Below, piece after piece: positions 11,710 to 21,260 of a stretch of 64,000 nucleotides of DNA. Within the stretch, counting starts at the first letter, position 1. Every line of letters begins with the position of its first letter. The notes beneath the pieces are model-generated. The model was not told the origin of the DNA, searched no databases, and saw only the letters and a program-made list of their open reading frames with translations. The DNA is taken from assembly GCF_013031245.1 (NCBI RefSeq), contig NZ_WPZL01000003.1:293681-357680 (forward strand), in the 5' to 3' direction. A program made the position numbers and the translations under genes. The DNA comes from Ruegeria lacuscaerulensis. Its GTDB lineage: Bacteria > Pseudomonadota > Alphaproteobacteria > Rhodobacterales > Rhodobacteraceae.

Positions 11710-11760
11710 GGTCGAAAGACCCTTGCGCCGCATTCAAACCTGCCGTATACGCGCGCCATT

Positions 11761-11790
11761 CAAACCCGCAGGCGGGGTTTGGCCTTTTTG
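11761..11790 (+). terminator. Probable terminator after olsBA
   Basis: A stem CAAACCC / GGGTTTG with a short GC-rich loop is followed by GGCCTTTTT. It separates olsBA from the rpsB leader. Confidence 0.55.
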
Positions 11791-11875
11791 AGGGAGACAT
11801 CCTCATCAAGACCGCCGGTTGGAGCATCCGCTTCTTTCACCCCCGCCCAGGCGTAAACCGGAAAAGGAAAATAGC

Positions 11876-12679
11876 ATGGCTCTTCCCGAGTTCACCATGC
11901 GTCAGCTGCTGGAAGCTGGCGTTCACTTTGGTCACCAGACACAGCGTTGGAATCCCCGCATGGGCCCGTTCATCTACGGCTCGCGCAATGGCATCCACAT
12001 CATGGACCTGACCCAGACCGTTCCGATGCTGGATCAGGCTCTGCAGGCCGTTCGTGACACGGTTGCAAAAGGTGGCCGCGTTCTGTTCGTTGGTACCAAG
12101 CGTCAGGCTGCTCAGCCGATCGCAGACGCCGCTGAAAAGTCGGCGCAGTACTACATGAACCACCGCTGGCTGGGCGGCACCCTGACCAACTGGAAAACCG
12201 TTTCCCAGTCGATCAACCGTCTGAACCAGATCGACGAAGCGATGGAATCTGGCGCTGAAGGCCTGACCAAGAAAGAGCGTCTGGGCATGGAGCGTGACCA
12301 GGCCAAGCTGCAGGCTTCGCTGGGTGGTATCCGCGAGATGGGCGGCGTTCCTGACCTGCTGTTCGTTATCGACGTCAAGAAAGAAGCACTGGCTATCGCC
12401 GAGGCCAACAAACTGGGCATCCCGGTTGTGGCCGTTGTCGATACCAACTGCTCGCCTGACGGCGTAGACTACATCATCCCCGGCAACGACGACGCAGCCC
12501 GTGCAATCGCACTGTACTGCGATCTGGCCGCACGTGCCGCTCTGGACGGCATGACCGCTCAGATGGGTGCAGCAGGCGTTGACCTGGGCGCGTTCGAAGA
12601 AGCACCGGTTGAAGAAGCTGTTGCGGAAGAAGCGCCCGCTGCAGAAGAAGCAGCGCCGGAAGTCAAAGCCGAAGCGTAA
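11876..12679 (+). CDS. rpsB: 30S ribosomal protein S2
   Basis: 267 residues. It starts [20 protein letters not shown] and contains [14 protein letters not shown] and [15 protein letters not shown], classic S2 signatures. An acidic Ala/Glu tail (last ~30 residues) extends beyond the core fold, common in alphaproteobacteria. ATG 11876 follows AAAAGGAAAATAGC; an upstream in-frame ATG at 11819 would add 19 unrelated residues. tsf follows after a hairpin. Confidence 0.97.
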   Translation: MALPEFTMRQLLEAGVHFGHQTQRWNPRMGPFIYGSRNGIHIMDLTQTVPMLDQALQAVRDTVAKGGRVLFVGTKRQAAQPIADAAEKSAQYYMNHRWLGGTLTNWKTVSQSINRLNQIDEAMESGAEGLTKKERLGMERDQAKLQASLGGIREMGGVPDLLFVIDVKKEALAIAEANKLGIPVVAVVDTNCSPDGVDYIIPGNDDAARAIALYCDLAARAALDGMTAQMGAAGVDLGAFEEAPVEEAVAEEAPAAEEAAPEVKAEA

Positions 12680-12703
12680 GCTGCCCGTTACCTAAATGAC
12701 ATA

Positions 12704-12735
12704 TGGGGCAGGGTAGACCTGCCCCAATTCCGTTT
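12704..12735 (+). terminator. Intercistronic hairpin between rpsB and tsf
   Basis: A perfect 9-bp stem (TGGGGCAGG / CCTGCCCCA) with a five-base loop is followed by AATTCCGTTT, a weak T tract. It probably acts as a partial terminator or mRNA stabiliser that sets the rpsB:tsf ratio. Confidence 0.5.
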
Positions 12736-12755
12736 GAATTGAGGAGAGCCAAAAG

Positions 12756-13631
12756 ATGGCAATCACAGCAGCAATGGTTAAAGAACTGCGCGACTCGACC
12801 GGCGCAGGCATGATGGACGCAAAAAAAGCGCTGACCGAAACCGGCGGCAACATGGACGAAGCCGTTGACTGGCTGCGCACCAAAGGTCTGGCCAAAGCGG
12901 CCAAGAAATCCGGCCGTACCGCAGCAGAAGGTCTGGTTGCAGTCCACGTTGCCGGTGGCAACGGTGTAGCTGTCGAAGTGAACTCGGAAACTGACTTTGT
13001 CGCGAAAAACGCTGAGTTCCAGGAAATGGTTGGCAAGATCGCATATGCCGCAGAGGGCGTCGATAACGTCGAAGCTCTGCTGGCCGCTGACCTGGGCGGC
13101 AAGTCAGTTGCTGACACCCTGACCGACAAGATCGCCACCATCGGTGAAAACATGTCGGTTCGCCGCATGTCCAAGCTGTCAGGCGATACCGTTGTGTCTT
13201 ATGTCCACAATGCAGCCACCAACGGCATGGGTAAGATCGGCGTTCTGGTTGCTTTGTCGGGCGGTGACGAAGCCATCGGCAAACAGGTTGCGATGCACAT
13301 CGCCGCCGTGAACCCGGCGGCCCTGTCCGAAGCGGACATGGACCCGGCGATTGTCGAGAAGGAAAAGCAGGTTCAGATGGACATCGCCCGCGAATCCGGC
13401 AAGCCGGAGCAGGTGATCGAAAAGATGATCGAAGGCCGCATGAAGAAATTCGTTGCGGAAGCGACTCTGCTGAACCAGCAGTTCGTCGTGAACCCTGACC
13501 TGACCATTGAAGCTGCGGCCAAAGAAGCTGGTGCGACTATCACTGGTTTCATCCGTCTGGAAGTTGGCGAAGGCATCGTTGTCGAAAAAGAAGATTTCGC
13601 AGCCGAAGTTGCCAAGGCCGCTCAAGGCTAA
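12756..13631 (+). CDS. tsf: Translation elongation factor Ts
   Basis: 291 residues. It is the nucleotide exchange factor for EF-Tu. The N-terminal signature [20 protein letters not shown] and [10 protein letters not shown], then [15 protein letters not shown], are all present. TGAGGAGAGCC precedes ATG 12756. Standard rpsB-tsf order; a strong terminator follows. Confidence 0.97.
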   Translation: MAITAAMVKELRDSTGAGMMDAKKALTETGGNMDEAVDWLRTKGLAKAAKKSGRTAAEGLVAVHVAGGNGVAVEVNSETDFVAKNAEFQEMVGKIAYAAEGVDNVEALLAADLGGKSVADTLTDKIATIGENMSVRRMSKLSGDTVVSYVHNAATNGMGKIGVLVALSGGDEAIGKQVAMHIAAVNPAALSEADMDPAIVEKEKQVQMDIARESGKPEQVIEKMIEGRMKKFVAEATLLNQQFVVNPDLTIEAAAKEAGATITGFIRLEVGEGIVVEKEDFAAEVAKAAQG

Positions 13632-13672
13632 ACAAGATAAGTTCCGGCCCAATAGGGGCCTGACATCCTGCA

Positions 13673-13709
13673 AAGACCGGTTTCGCGACGCGAAGCCGGT
13701 CTTTTTTTT
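13673..13709 (+). terminator. Rho-independent terminator after tsf
   Basis: A 14-bp stem (AAGACCGGTTTCGC / GCGAAGCCGGTCTT, one G-U pair), a three-base loop and a run of eight T. Confidence 0.93.
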
Positions 13710-14016
13710 GTTCAGACACAAAAAAGAGCGCCAGAGCGCCCGTCGACAAACTGATAAAAATTGAATTGAGGGGCCCCGCATGATGGGGATGGTCGAGGCC
13801 CCCCAAAATTTCCGACAAAGGTACGTGGACGAATAGACGCCCCTGTGTCAGAGCGACCGGAGAGCTTTGGTATTACAAAGGTCCGACCAAATGTTCCCTG
13901 GCTAAAGCCACCACTCACGGAACAATATCACTTTGCAACTAAGGTCCCAGATTCGGAAAGTCATGTTTTCCTTACCTAGCGTAAATTGACGCATTTTAGC
14001 GTCAGTCATTCAGGCG
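13710..14016. other. Intergenic stretch between tsf terminator and convergent luxR-type gene
   Basis: No coding frame is convincing. On the minus strand a GC hairpin (GGGGCC...GGCCCC, about 13,770-13,805) is followed by a T-rich tract and could end the leftward luxR-type transcript. A short inverted repeat TGACGC/GCGTCA lies at about 13,990-14,007, just past the luxR-type stop. Confidence 0.4.
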
Positions 14017-14772
14017 CTATGCCTCCATTATGAACATCTGATTCTGGAGAGCAGCCTTCAAGACAGCCTGCGCGGTCGTCTCAACCGACAGGGCCTCACG
14101 TGCAAGTCTCAGGTGCTTTTCGACAGTTGCTGCCGTAAGCCCCATCAACAGCGCAATATCCTGAGTTGTCTTTCCGTCTCCGACCCATTGCAACGCCTCA
14201 CGCTGCCGCTTGGTCAAAGCGCGGTTTGGCGCGTGGTAGGGCAGGGTAAGGATCTTAAGATGCGCGACATTGTTCATCAGCAGGATGTCGTCGCCATGTT
14301 CTTCCCAAAGGGAATCTACCTCGTCCTGACTGGTTGCACCACCAGCAGACAGAGAAATCGCACCTTTCGACCGCATGGACACTGACGTAAAGCTGACCGT
14401 GTAACCTGCGACAACGCCCTGTGATTTATTGAACTCTAGGACCGCACGCTCCTGCGCTGTCATGGTGCCGTCGGTGACCGTCTCCTGGGCGATGTTCCAG
14501 CTCGCCGCACCCTCATTGTGCAAAGCCCACTTCAACATCGGCGCGTGGAAATACAAACCGTCGCGCAGGAAACCATCCAGATAGGGTTTTTCATGATTGG
14601 TCAGAATCACAAAATCCTCTGGGTCACCCAGAGATGTTTCCGTGCGATATTTGGTATGCCCGTAGAGCAGACGGTCGAACCCATACTCCGCCATCTGGCG
14701 GCAATGGGCATCCCAAAGCTCTTCCAATGTCTTTGTATAGCTCAGGAAATGTAGGTATTCGGCCAGCTTCAT
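14017..14772 (-). CDS. LuxR-family regulator with autoinducer-binding-type domain (no luxI nearby)
   Basis: 251 residues. The N-terminal ~165 residues resemble an autoinducer-binding domain (FDRLLYGHTKY, then a WNIAQE region). The C-terminal HTH has LTKRQREALQWVGDGKTTQD and LMGLTAATVEKHLRLARE, typical of LuxR/GerE domains. No autoinducer synthase is in the window, so it is a candidate 'solo' receptor. Its ATG overlaps the aroQ stop by four bases (ATGA), so it is made from the aroQ transcript. Confidence 0.85.
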   Translation of the reverse strand: MKLAEYLHFLSYTKTLEELWDAHCRQMAEYGFDRLLYGHTKYRTETSLGDPEDFVILTNHEKPYLDGFLRDGLYFHAPMLKWALHNEGAASWNIAQETVTDGTMTAQERAVLEFNKSQGVVAGYTVSFTSVSMRSKGAISLSAGGATSQDEVDSLWEEHGDDILLMNNVAHLKILTLPYHAPNRALTKRQREALQWVGDGKTTQDIALLMGLTAATVEKHLRLAREALSVETTAQAVLKAALQNQMFIMEA

Positions 14773-15218
14773 GCAGGCCCTCCACCATTCAGATGTGCCG
14801 CCAGGGCATCCAGTGCAAGCACATATCCCTGAGCACCAAACCCGCAGATCATCCCAACAGCGACCTTAGAGATATAGGATGTGCGCCGGAATTCTTCGCG
14901 CGCATGGATATTTGACAGGTGGACTTCAATGACCGGAAGCCCGACCGATGCTATCGCATCCATCAGGGCGATGGAGGTATGCGTATAGGCGCCGGCATTC
15001 AGAACGATCCCGTCCTGCGCGCCTTTGGCTGTATGGATGGCATCGATGAGCTCACCTTCGTGGTTGGATTGAAAACACGAAACCTCAAACCCAATGGATC
15101 TTCCATGGGTCAGGCACAAATCCTCGACCATCTTCAGTGTTGTGCTGCCGTAAACCTCAGGCTGGCGAGTGCCCAGCAGGTTGAGGTTCGGTCCGTTCAA
15201 AATCAGAGCTTTACGCAT
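14769..15218 (-). CDS. aroQ: 3-dehydroquinate dehydratase, type II
   Basis: 149 residues, normal for the type II enzyme of the shikimate pathway. Motifs seen are LILNGPNLNLLGTRQPEVYG, FQSNHEGELID, NAGAYTHTSIAL and EVHLSNIHAREEFR, which include the catalytic Tyr, Asn, Glu and His positions. ATG 15218 is chosen because it begins directly before the conserved strand; an upstream ATG at 15281 adds unrelated residues. It is followed by the overlapping luxR-type gene. Confidence 0.94.
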   Translation of the reverse strand: MRKALILNGPNLNLLGTRQPEVYGSTTLKMVEDLCLTHGRSIGFEVSCFQSNHEGELIDAIHTAKGAQDGIVLNAGAYTHTSIALMDAIASVGLPVIEVHLSNIHAREEFRRTSYISKVAVGMICGFGAQGYVLALDALAAHLNGGGPA

Positions 15219-15317
15219 TATTTCACTGTTCCCATAACAAGTTCTTAAACGCGATTTGGTGTGGATGTCCACCGGGAACACTTTTTACGGGAATGCGACA
15301 AAATATCGGCTTGGGTC

Positions 15318-15870
15318 TCAGTTGGTCGTCACCACTATTTTCCCAAGTGTCGAGCTTTCGGACAGGTGCGTCAGCACTTCAGCTGCGCCGACTAGGGGGT
15401 ACCTTTGGCCGATATGTGGTTTGATCTGATTATCGGAAAATAACCTGAGCAATTCATTGACATTTTCCGCAGTTCCCCGGGACTCGAAACAGCTAAGAAC
15501 CCCATGATCCGGCACCCTTTAAGCAATGTCAGATTGAACGGGATATTGAGGATGCCGCGATGAAGCCAAACAACAGGGTAGCGGCCATTCCGGGCAATGC
15601 TGTGCAGCGCGGGCACGGTATAGTCGTCTACAATAGCATCAGAGCGCCACTTGGACCTTCCAGAACTTTGATTTCACGCGAAAATACCTTTTGCAAAGCC
15701 TTGTCCAACCCCCATGGTTTTTTGATCGTTTCCTCCACGCCGATGCTTCGGCAGAATTCCGCCTTGGCTTGTGACGATACCGCAGCGATCACGCGCGCGC
15801 CCATGGCCTTGCCGATCTCGACGACGGCCGATCCAGTTCCTCCTGCAGCGCCCAGAGCCAGCAGTGCTCA
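15318..15870 (-). pseudogene. Decayed NADPH:quinone reductase / zinc-type alcohol dehydrogenase gene
   Basis: The minus strand shows pieces of an MDR-type quinone reductase in different frames. The Rossmann motif LALGAAGGTGSAVVEIGKA begins near 15,870; LHSIARNGRYPVV and FNLTLLKGCRIMGF lie near 15,500-15,610; the tail HIGQRYPLVGAAEVL ends at 15,318. Frame changes and stops separate them, and the N-terminal catalytic half is missing. It is a truncated, frameshifted remnant. Confidence 0.75.
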
Positions 15871-15982
15871 TCAGGCCGGATTGCGACTTGGTCCCTTAGT
15901 TCCTGCCAGGGCGTTCCATAGCTGAACCGGGCCATCCCGATATTTGCGTAATACGAAATCGCGGCGCTGAAGAAACTGACTA

Positions 15983-16588
15983 TTAAGAAGAACGCGACAA
16001 TTCCAGTTCAAGGTTACTAAGACTGTTTTTGCCAAAAAACATCTCGGACCCGGCAAACATGCTGGGCACGCCAAAAACGCCATTTTTTACGGCAGCCTTG
16101 GTCTTTTCCTTCAGACTCTGCTTTACGTCAGCATTTGTCATGGCTTCCCGTATTTTTCGGACCGGCAGTTCGTTGTCGTGTAATATTTCAGACAGAACTC
16201 CAAGTTCATCAGCTTTTTGACCGTGCACCCAGATCGCATCAAAAATTGCATCTACGTATTTGGATTCCCAAGGCTTCCCGGACGCGAAAATCGCGCCACG
16301 CATGGCAAATTTTGTATTTATTGGAAAGTGCGGGCTCATATGAAAGCTCAACCCGCGCGAACGTGCAAATCGATGCAGGTCGTAAGTGAGATAGGCGGTT
16401 TTCTGACGGTTCTCGGAAAACGCCTGAAAAGGGCTTTGATTGTTGGTCGCTTTGAAAATGGTTGTCAGCAATACAGGTACATAGTTCAAACGGGCACTGT
16501 GCTTTGCCGCCAGATCTGGCAATACCTTGTGTGCGAGGTAGGCGTTGGGACTGCAGAAATCGTACACAAAATCGATATGTTGCGCCAT
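15983..16588 (-). CDS. 2-hydroxychromene-2-carboxylate isomerase / DsbA-family protein
   Basis: 201 residues of the kappa-GST/DsbA-like family. It starts MAQHIDFVYDFCSPNAYLAH, with the FCSPNAYLA active-site region typical of HCCA isomerases, and ends with the cis-proline motif GVFGVPSMF. ATG 16588 is preceded by GGAGGAGAAAC, which fixes the start; the open frame reaches further upstream. The family isomerises naphthalene-pathway intermediates using glutathione, but here the substrate is unknown. The broken quinone reductase lies downstream. Confidence 0.82.
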   Translation of the reverse strand: MAQHIDFVYDFCSPNAYLAHKVLPDLAAKHSARLNYVPVLLTTIFKATNNQSPFQAFSENRQKTAYLTYDLHRFARSRGLSFHMSPHFPINTKFAMRGAIFASGKPWESKYVDAIFDAIWVHGQKADELGVLSEILHDNELPVRKIREAMTNADVKQSLKEKTKAAVKNGVFGVPSMFAGSEMFFGKNSLSNLELELSRSS

Positions 16589-16781
16589 GTTTCTCCTCCG
16601 GAATGTGGCCAAGATATTGAACCCACCCGTACTCAGCGAATCTGTTGAAACATCAGTGTAACAGGCTGGCAGGCCAACACGTACCGTCGACATTCAACAG
16701 AAATGGCCTAGAGTCGATTTCCCTGTCAATTCAGTGCGTAAGTCCGCAAACTCCCCAAGTGAACCAGAGGCCCGACCACCC

Positions 16782-18002
16782 ATGATAAAGTTCGACCCGA
16801 AGCGGTTAAACCGTATCCCAGACTGGATGCAGCGATATGTGGACCAGCGGAAATATGCTGGCAGTTCGCTGCTGCTGAAACACTGCGGAACGGAGGTATT
16901 TTTCCACTCATGCGGGTTACGAAACGTTGAAATGGGTTTGCCATTCCAAAGGGACACAATCGCTCGCATCTATTCGATGACAAAGCCCGTGACATCAGTG
17001 GCGCTGATGATGTTAGTCGAGCGTGGATTGATTCATTTGGACGCGGCGCTTTCTGATTTCATTCCCGACTTTCAGAACATGCAGGCCTTGATTCCGGGTG
17101 CCGAAAGTTTGGATCAGACAGAAAGTGCGCCAACGCCGACCCTGCACCATTTGCTGACACATACAAGTGGGCTCAGTTACCCGTTCAATCCAGGGGTTCT
17201 TCCTGAGGCGATGGACGAACAAGACCTCATATTCGCACCCGATCAAGGCCTTCTGGCGGATCGCGTCGCTGCTCTTGCAAATCTCCCGTTGGCGTTTCAA
17301 CCCGGAACCAGGTGGGAGTATTCCGTAGGCATAGACGTCATTGGCCGCGTCATCGAAGTGGTGACGGGCCAGCCTTTGGACCAGTTCTTTGCGCGGGAAA
17401 TCTTTGAACCTCTTGGAATGCAGGAAACCGGTTTTTCGGTACCATCGGGGGCAGGGGATCGATTTGCGTCGCTTTACACTCCGTTGGCCGGGGACGCGAT
17501 GGATCTGAATTCGGCCGAAACCGGTGGCAACACCCTGCGACTTGTGGATCAGGCAGGCGCGTCGCCCTTTGAAGCCGCCACCACGTTCTCGGGCGGAGGT
17601 GGTCTGGTCGGTACGATCGAAGACTATTCACGCTTTGCCGAAATGCTGCGTAACCGCGGGCAGGGTGACGGGCACCGCTTGCTTGGCCCCAAGACTGTAG
17701 ATTTCATGATGCGCAACCACTTACCGGGTGACATTGCATCAATGGGACCACAGAGTTTTGCAGAGCAGCCCATGGAAGGAACAGGTTTCGGGATAGGCGG
17801 CGCGGTCGTCACCAACCCGGGCAGAACCCGCGTTCCGGGTTCAATGGGAGATTTCAGTTGGGGCGGCATGGCGTCGACTTTTTTCTGGATCGACCGGCTC
17901 AACGATCTGACTGCCATTTTCTTTACACAGCTGTCCCCATCAAGTTCTTACCCGTCGCGTGCTGAGTTAAAGGCGCTTATCCTAGGGGCAATAATTGAAT
18001 GA
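16782..18002 (+). CDS. Serine hydrolase of the beta-lactamase (class C)/esterase family
   Basis: 406 residues from ATG 16782; a GTG at 16734 is an alternative start. The catalytic S-x-x-K motif is SMTK (in ARIYSMTKPVTS), the tyrosine motif is YSVG (in WEYSVGIDVIG), and HLLTHTSGLSYPF is typical of the EstB/LACTB group. No signal peptide is evident, which favours a cytoplasmic esterase over a beta-lactamase. tesB lies 50 bases downstream and may be cotranscribed. Confidence 0.85.
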   Translation: MIKFDPKRLNRIPDWMQRYVDQRKYAGSSLLLKHCGTEVFFHSCGLRNVEMGLPFQRDTIARIYSMTKPVTSVALMMLVERGLIHLDAALSDFIPDFQNMQALIPGAESLDQTESAPTPTLHHLLTHTSGLSYPFNPGVLPEAMDEQDLIFAPDQGLLADRVAALANLPLAFQPGTRWEYSVGIDVIGRVIEVVTGQPLDQFFAREIFEPLGMQETGFSVPSGAGDRFASLYTPLAGDAMDLNSAETGGNTLRLVDQAGASPFEAATTFSGGGGLVGTIEDYSRFAEMLRNRGQGDGHRLLGPKTVDFMMRNHLPGDIASMGPQSFAEQPMEGTGFGIGGAVVTNPGRTRVPGSMGDFSWGGMASTFFWIDRLNDLTAIFFTQLSPSSSYPSRAELKALILGAIIE

Positions 18003-18052
18003 CCATCTGAGCGCTGATACCCAGGCATTGAATTTCGAATGGAGACCCGGAC

Positions 18053-18916
18053 ATGACCGAAGCAGAACGTATTCTTCTGGAGCTTTTGGACATCGAAAGA
18101 CTGGAAGTCGACCTGTTTCGGGGTACCGGATCCGGCGGCGAAACGCCTACGCGGATATTTGGTGGGCAAGTCATCGCACAAGCGCTGGCCGCAGCCTATC
18201 GAACTGTGGAAGACCGTATGTGCCACTCACTTCACGCCTATTTCATTCGAGCCGGAGATCCATCTATTCCCGTTATTTATCAAGTTGATAGAGCTCGAGA
18301 TGGAGGCTCTTTGACAACCCGGCGTGTCGTTGCGATTCAACATGGCAAGCAAATTCTAAACATGTCGGCATCGTTTCACGTTGAGGACGAAGGCTGGGAT
18401 CACCACCATGCAATGCCGCAGGTCGAAGCGCCCGAGCATTATCCGTCGCGAACAGAATTGCGGCAGAGATACCTCGATCAGGTTCCTGAAAAATTGCGTG
18501 GAGAGTTGATGCGCGAGCGTCCCATCGAAGTTCGTGAGGTCAACCACCTGAATCCGTTCACTCCGGAAATATCCGACGACCGTAATCAGACGTGGTTTCG
18601 CATGCGGGCCGCTGTCAGTGCGGATCCTGTAACTCAACACCTTGTTCTGGCTTACGCCTCTGACATGCACCTGATGAGCTCGGGAACGCGGCCACATGGG
18701 TTGAGCTGGTTTTCCGGAGAAGTAAATGGTGCAAGCCTTGACCACGCTTTATGGTTCCATGCCCCGGTTCATTTTGAAAACTGGCATCTTTACTCGATGG
18801 ATTCCCCGTGGAGCGGGCATGGGCGGAACTTTAATCGAGGATCGATTTACGCTGAAGATGGCACTCTGGTTGCATCCGTCGCTCAAGAAGGTCTGATGCG
18901 AAAAGCCAGAAAGTGA
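18053..18916 (+). CDS. tesB: Acyl-CoA thioesterase II
   Basis: 287 residues, the usual TesB length with two hotdog domains. It contains RIFGGQVIAQALAAAYRTV, SLHAYFIRAGDP and, near the C-terminus, HFENWHLYSMDSPWSGHGR, all TesB signatures. It hydrolyses acyl-CoA to free acid and CoA. ATG 18053 has GGAGACCC upstream. Confidence 0.93.
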   Translation: MTEAERILLELLDIERLEVDLFRGTGSGGETPTRIFGGQVIAQALAAAYRTVEDRMCHSLHAYFIRAGDPSIPVIYQVDRARDGGSLTTRRVVAIQHGKQILNMSASFHVEDEGWDHHHAMPQVEAPEHYPSRTELRQRYLDQVPEKLRGELMRERPIEVREVNHLNPFTPEISDDRNQTWFRMRAAVSADPVTQHLVLAYASDMHLMSSGTRPHGLSWFSGEVNGASLDHALWFHAPVHFENWHLYSMDSPWSGHGRNFNRGSIYAEDGTLVASVAQEGLMRKARK

Positions 18917-19147
18917 CAAGAAGAAACATCTCTAAACTGTTGTTTTAAAAGTTTTATGAGACTCAATTGAAGCCTAGCGCGTTACCACCAATGGCCTGAA
19001 AACAGCTCGCTCACCACGGGCCAGCCTTTACCAACACCTCGTGCAGTATTGATAGCAAGTACAGTTTCCCGCTCAACACAATCAGGTCTTCGATTCTTCA
19101 TTTAAGAAGATCCTTTTACGCATTGATTTATTTAGAAAAGTTGTACT

Positions 19148-19188
19148 TTCGTGTAATCGATATTTTACCATAATACCGATTACACGAA
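19148..19188. repeat. Perfect 12-bp inverted repeat downstream of gcdH and tesB
   Basis: TTCGTGTAATCG (19148-19159) and CGATTACACGAA (19177-19188) are exact reverse complements separated by 17 AT-rich bases. It lies 12 bases past the gcdH stop in a non-coding stretch of about 284 bases between two convergent genes. No strong T-run follows on either side. It could be a bidirectional terminator or a protein site. Confidence 0.7.
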
Positions 19189-19200
19189 CTTCGAATTACT

Positions 19201-20430
19201 TTAATAGAAGGCCTGCAAACCGGTTTGAGCCCGCCCCAGGATCAGAGCATGCACGTCGTGCGTGCCTTCATACGTGTTCACGGTCTCAAGGTTGACCATG
19301 TGACGAATAACCTGGAACTCAAGCGAGATTCCGTTGCCGCCATGCATGTCCCGCGCCATGCGCGCGATATCCAATGCCTTGCCGCAGTTGTTACGCTTGA
19401 CGATCGAGATCATCTCGGGCGCAGCTTCGGCCTGATCCATCAGACGTCCAACGCGCAGGCTTGCCTGAAGCGCCAACGCAATTTCGGTCTGCATATCTGC
19501 CAGTTTGCGTTGGAACAATTGTGTCTGCGCCAACGGACGGTTGAACTGTTTGCGATCCAAACCGTATTGGCGCGCAGCGTGCCAGCAGCATTCGGCCGCG
19601 CCCATAACGCCCCAGCTGATGCCATAACGCGCCCGGTTCAGGCAACCAAACGGACCTTTCAGACCCTGAACATGCGGCAGCAACGCATCCTCGCCAACTT
19701 CAACACCATCCAGAACGATTTCCCCGGTGATCGACGCACGCAGGCTCAATTTGTTCTGGATTTTTGGCGCGCTCAGCCCCTTAAGACCTTTTTCAAGGAC
19801 AAAGCCGCGGATTTTACCGTCATGCGCATCCGATTTGGCCCAGACCACAAAGACATCCGCAATCGGCGAATTCGAAATCCACATTTTGCTGCCGGTCAGA
19901 CGATAACCACCTTCAATCTTCTCCGCCCGCGTTTTCATGCCTGCCGGATCAGAGCCGGCATCGGCTTCGGTCAGGCCGAAACATCCAATCCATTCGCCGC
20001 TGGCCAGTTTGGGCAGGTATTTCCGCCGCTGCTCCTCGGTGCCATATGCGTAAATCGGGTACATGACCAAAGAGCTTTGAACGGACATCATGGATCGATA
20101 GCCCGAGTCGACACGCTCAACCTCACGCGCGACCAGCCCGTAGGATACATACCCTGCCCCCAAGCCGCCGTACTCTTCGGGAATCGTGGTACCCAGCAGG
20201 CCCATTTCACCCATCTCGCGAAAGATTTCGGGGTCGGTTTCTTCGTTTTGAAACGCGTCCGTCACTCGTGGCTGAAGATTTTCCTGCGCGTATGCGTTCG
20301 CGCTGGCGGCGATCATGCGTTCGTCTTCGTTCAGCTGATCCGACAGTCGAAACGGGTCATCCCATGCGAAATTGCCCATGTCAGGTGCATCTTTAGCGCG
20401 TAATGCAGGCTTGGTGTCAGGGGCGTTCAT
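19201..20430 (-). CDS. gcdH: Glutaryl-CoA dehydrogenase (acyl-CoA dehydrogenase family)
   Basis: 409 residues. It has the acyl-CoA dehydrogenase signatures [17 protein letters not shown] and [12 protein letters not shown] and ends with [16 protein letters not shown] then [16 protein letters not shown], which together are characteristic of glutaryl-CoA dehydrogenases (catalytic Glu in YEGTHD). The N-terminal [19 protein letters not shown] also fits. ATG 20430 is chosen because GGAGAAG lies just before it. The enzyme acts in lysine/tryptophan breakdown. No gcdR or CoA-transferase neighbour is in the window. Confidence 0.9.
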   Translation of the reverse strand: MNAPDTKPALRAKDAPDMGNFAWDDPFRLSDQLNEDERMIAASANAYAQENLQPRVTDAFQNEETDPEIFREMGEMGLLGTTIPEEYGGLGAGYVSYGLVAREVERVDSGYRSMMSVQSSLVMYPIYAYGTEEQRRKYLPKLASGEWIGCFGLTEADAGSDPAGMKTRAEKIEGGYRLTGSKMWISNSPIADVFVVWAKSDAHDGKIRGFVLEKGLKGLSAPKIQNKLSLRASITGEIVLDGVEVGEDALLPHVQGLKGPFGCLNRARYGISWGVMGAAECCWHAARQYGLDRKQFNRPLAQTQLFQRKLADMQTEIALALQASLRVGRLMDQAEAAPEMISIVKRNNCGKALDIARMARDMHGGNGISLEFQVIRHMVNLETVNTYEGTHDVHALILGRAQTGLQAFY

Positions 20431-20508
20431 ATTGCTTCTCCGCTCAATCAACTTTGACGCAAACTACCCCGACCCACCGACAAAAAACAGCAAGAGTTTT
20501 GCATCTGC

Positions 20509-20527
20509 CTATGAGCATTACTCATAG
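20509..20527. promoter_or_regulatory. Candidate operator upstream of gcdH
   Basis: CTATGAG-CATTA-CTCATAG is a perfect 7+5+7 palindrome about 80 bases upstream of the gcdH start and 32 bases past the phoB stop. Its geometry suits a dimeric regulator (LysR-type T-N11-A is also satisfied). It could instead help end the phoB transcript, but no T-run follows. Confidence 0.4.
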
Positions 20528-20558
20528 CATTATGCCACTCCCCCTGCCCCGCATCGAA

Positions 20559-21248
20559 TTACCCTAATGCGTAGCCAGCCCCCCGGACCGTACGCACCGG
20601 GTCATCTCCGCCATATTGGGTCAATGCCTTGCGCAGACGGCCGATGTGGACATCGACGGTGCGTGTATCGACATAAATATCGCGCCCCCACACCCGGTCG
20701 AGCAATTGTTCACGGCTCCAGACACGACCAGGTTTCTCCATGAAAGTGCTGAGCAGCCGGAACTCGGTCGGACCCAGTTTCAGGGGTTTGCTGTCGCGGC
20801 TGACTTTGTGCGTCTCAGAATCCAACACGATATCATCATATTCAAGTCGCAGCCCGACCGTAGCGGGCCGTACCCGGCGCAATTGGGTACGCACACGTGC
20901 CATAAGCTCGACGACCGAATACGGTTTGACCACATAGTCATCCGCACCGGTTTCCAGCCCACGCACCTTATCGACCTCTTCGGTACGGGCCGATAGCATG
21001 ATGATTGGGATAGATCGCGTATCCGTACGGGATTTCAGGCGGCGGCAGACTTCGATACCGCTCAGGTTCGGCATCATCCAGTCCAGTACGATGATGTCCG
21101 GGTACTCCTCATCAACCAACAGCATGGCTTCGTCGCCGCTGGCGGCCTTGAACACTCGGAACCCTTCAGCTTCGAGGTTGTAGCCCAGCACTTCGCGCTG
21201 GGCCAGTTCATCCTCGACAACAAGAACTGTTGGCTGATCGGCGGACAT
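20559..21248 (-). CDS. phoB: Phosphate regulon response regulator PhoB
   Basis: 229 residues. The receiver domain has the acidic pair and phospho-Asp in VLDWMMPNLSG and the lysine in VVKPYS. The OmpR-type winged helix has LGPTEFRLLSTFMEKPGRVWSR, split as LGPTEFRLLSTF and MEKPGRVWSR, with VDVHIGRLRKAL. It is the last gene of the phoR-pst-phoU-phoB block, 12 bases after phoU. PhoB activates the Pho regulon when phosphorylated by PhoR. Confidence 0.95.
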   Translation of the reverse strand: MSADQPTVLVVEDELAQREVLGYNLEAEGFRVFKAASGDEAMLLVDEEYPDIIVLDWMMPNLSGIEVCRRLKSRTDTRSIPIIMLSARTEEVDKVRGLETGADDYVVKPYSVVELMARVRTQLRRVRPATVGLRLEYDDIVLDSETHKVSRDSKPLKLGPTEFRLLSTFMEKPGRVWSREQLLDRVWGRDIYVDTRTVDVHIGRLRKALTQYGGDDPVRTVRGAGYALG

Positions 21249-21260
21249 TCTTCAGTTCTC

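Noticed and set aside
19225..20403. A 392-codon plus-strand frame over gcdH
   Set aside because: Antisense shadow of a clear acyl-CoA dehydrogenase.
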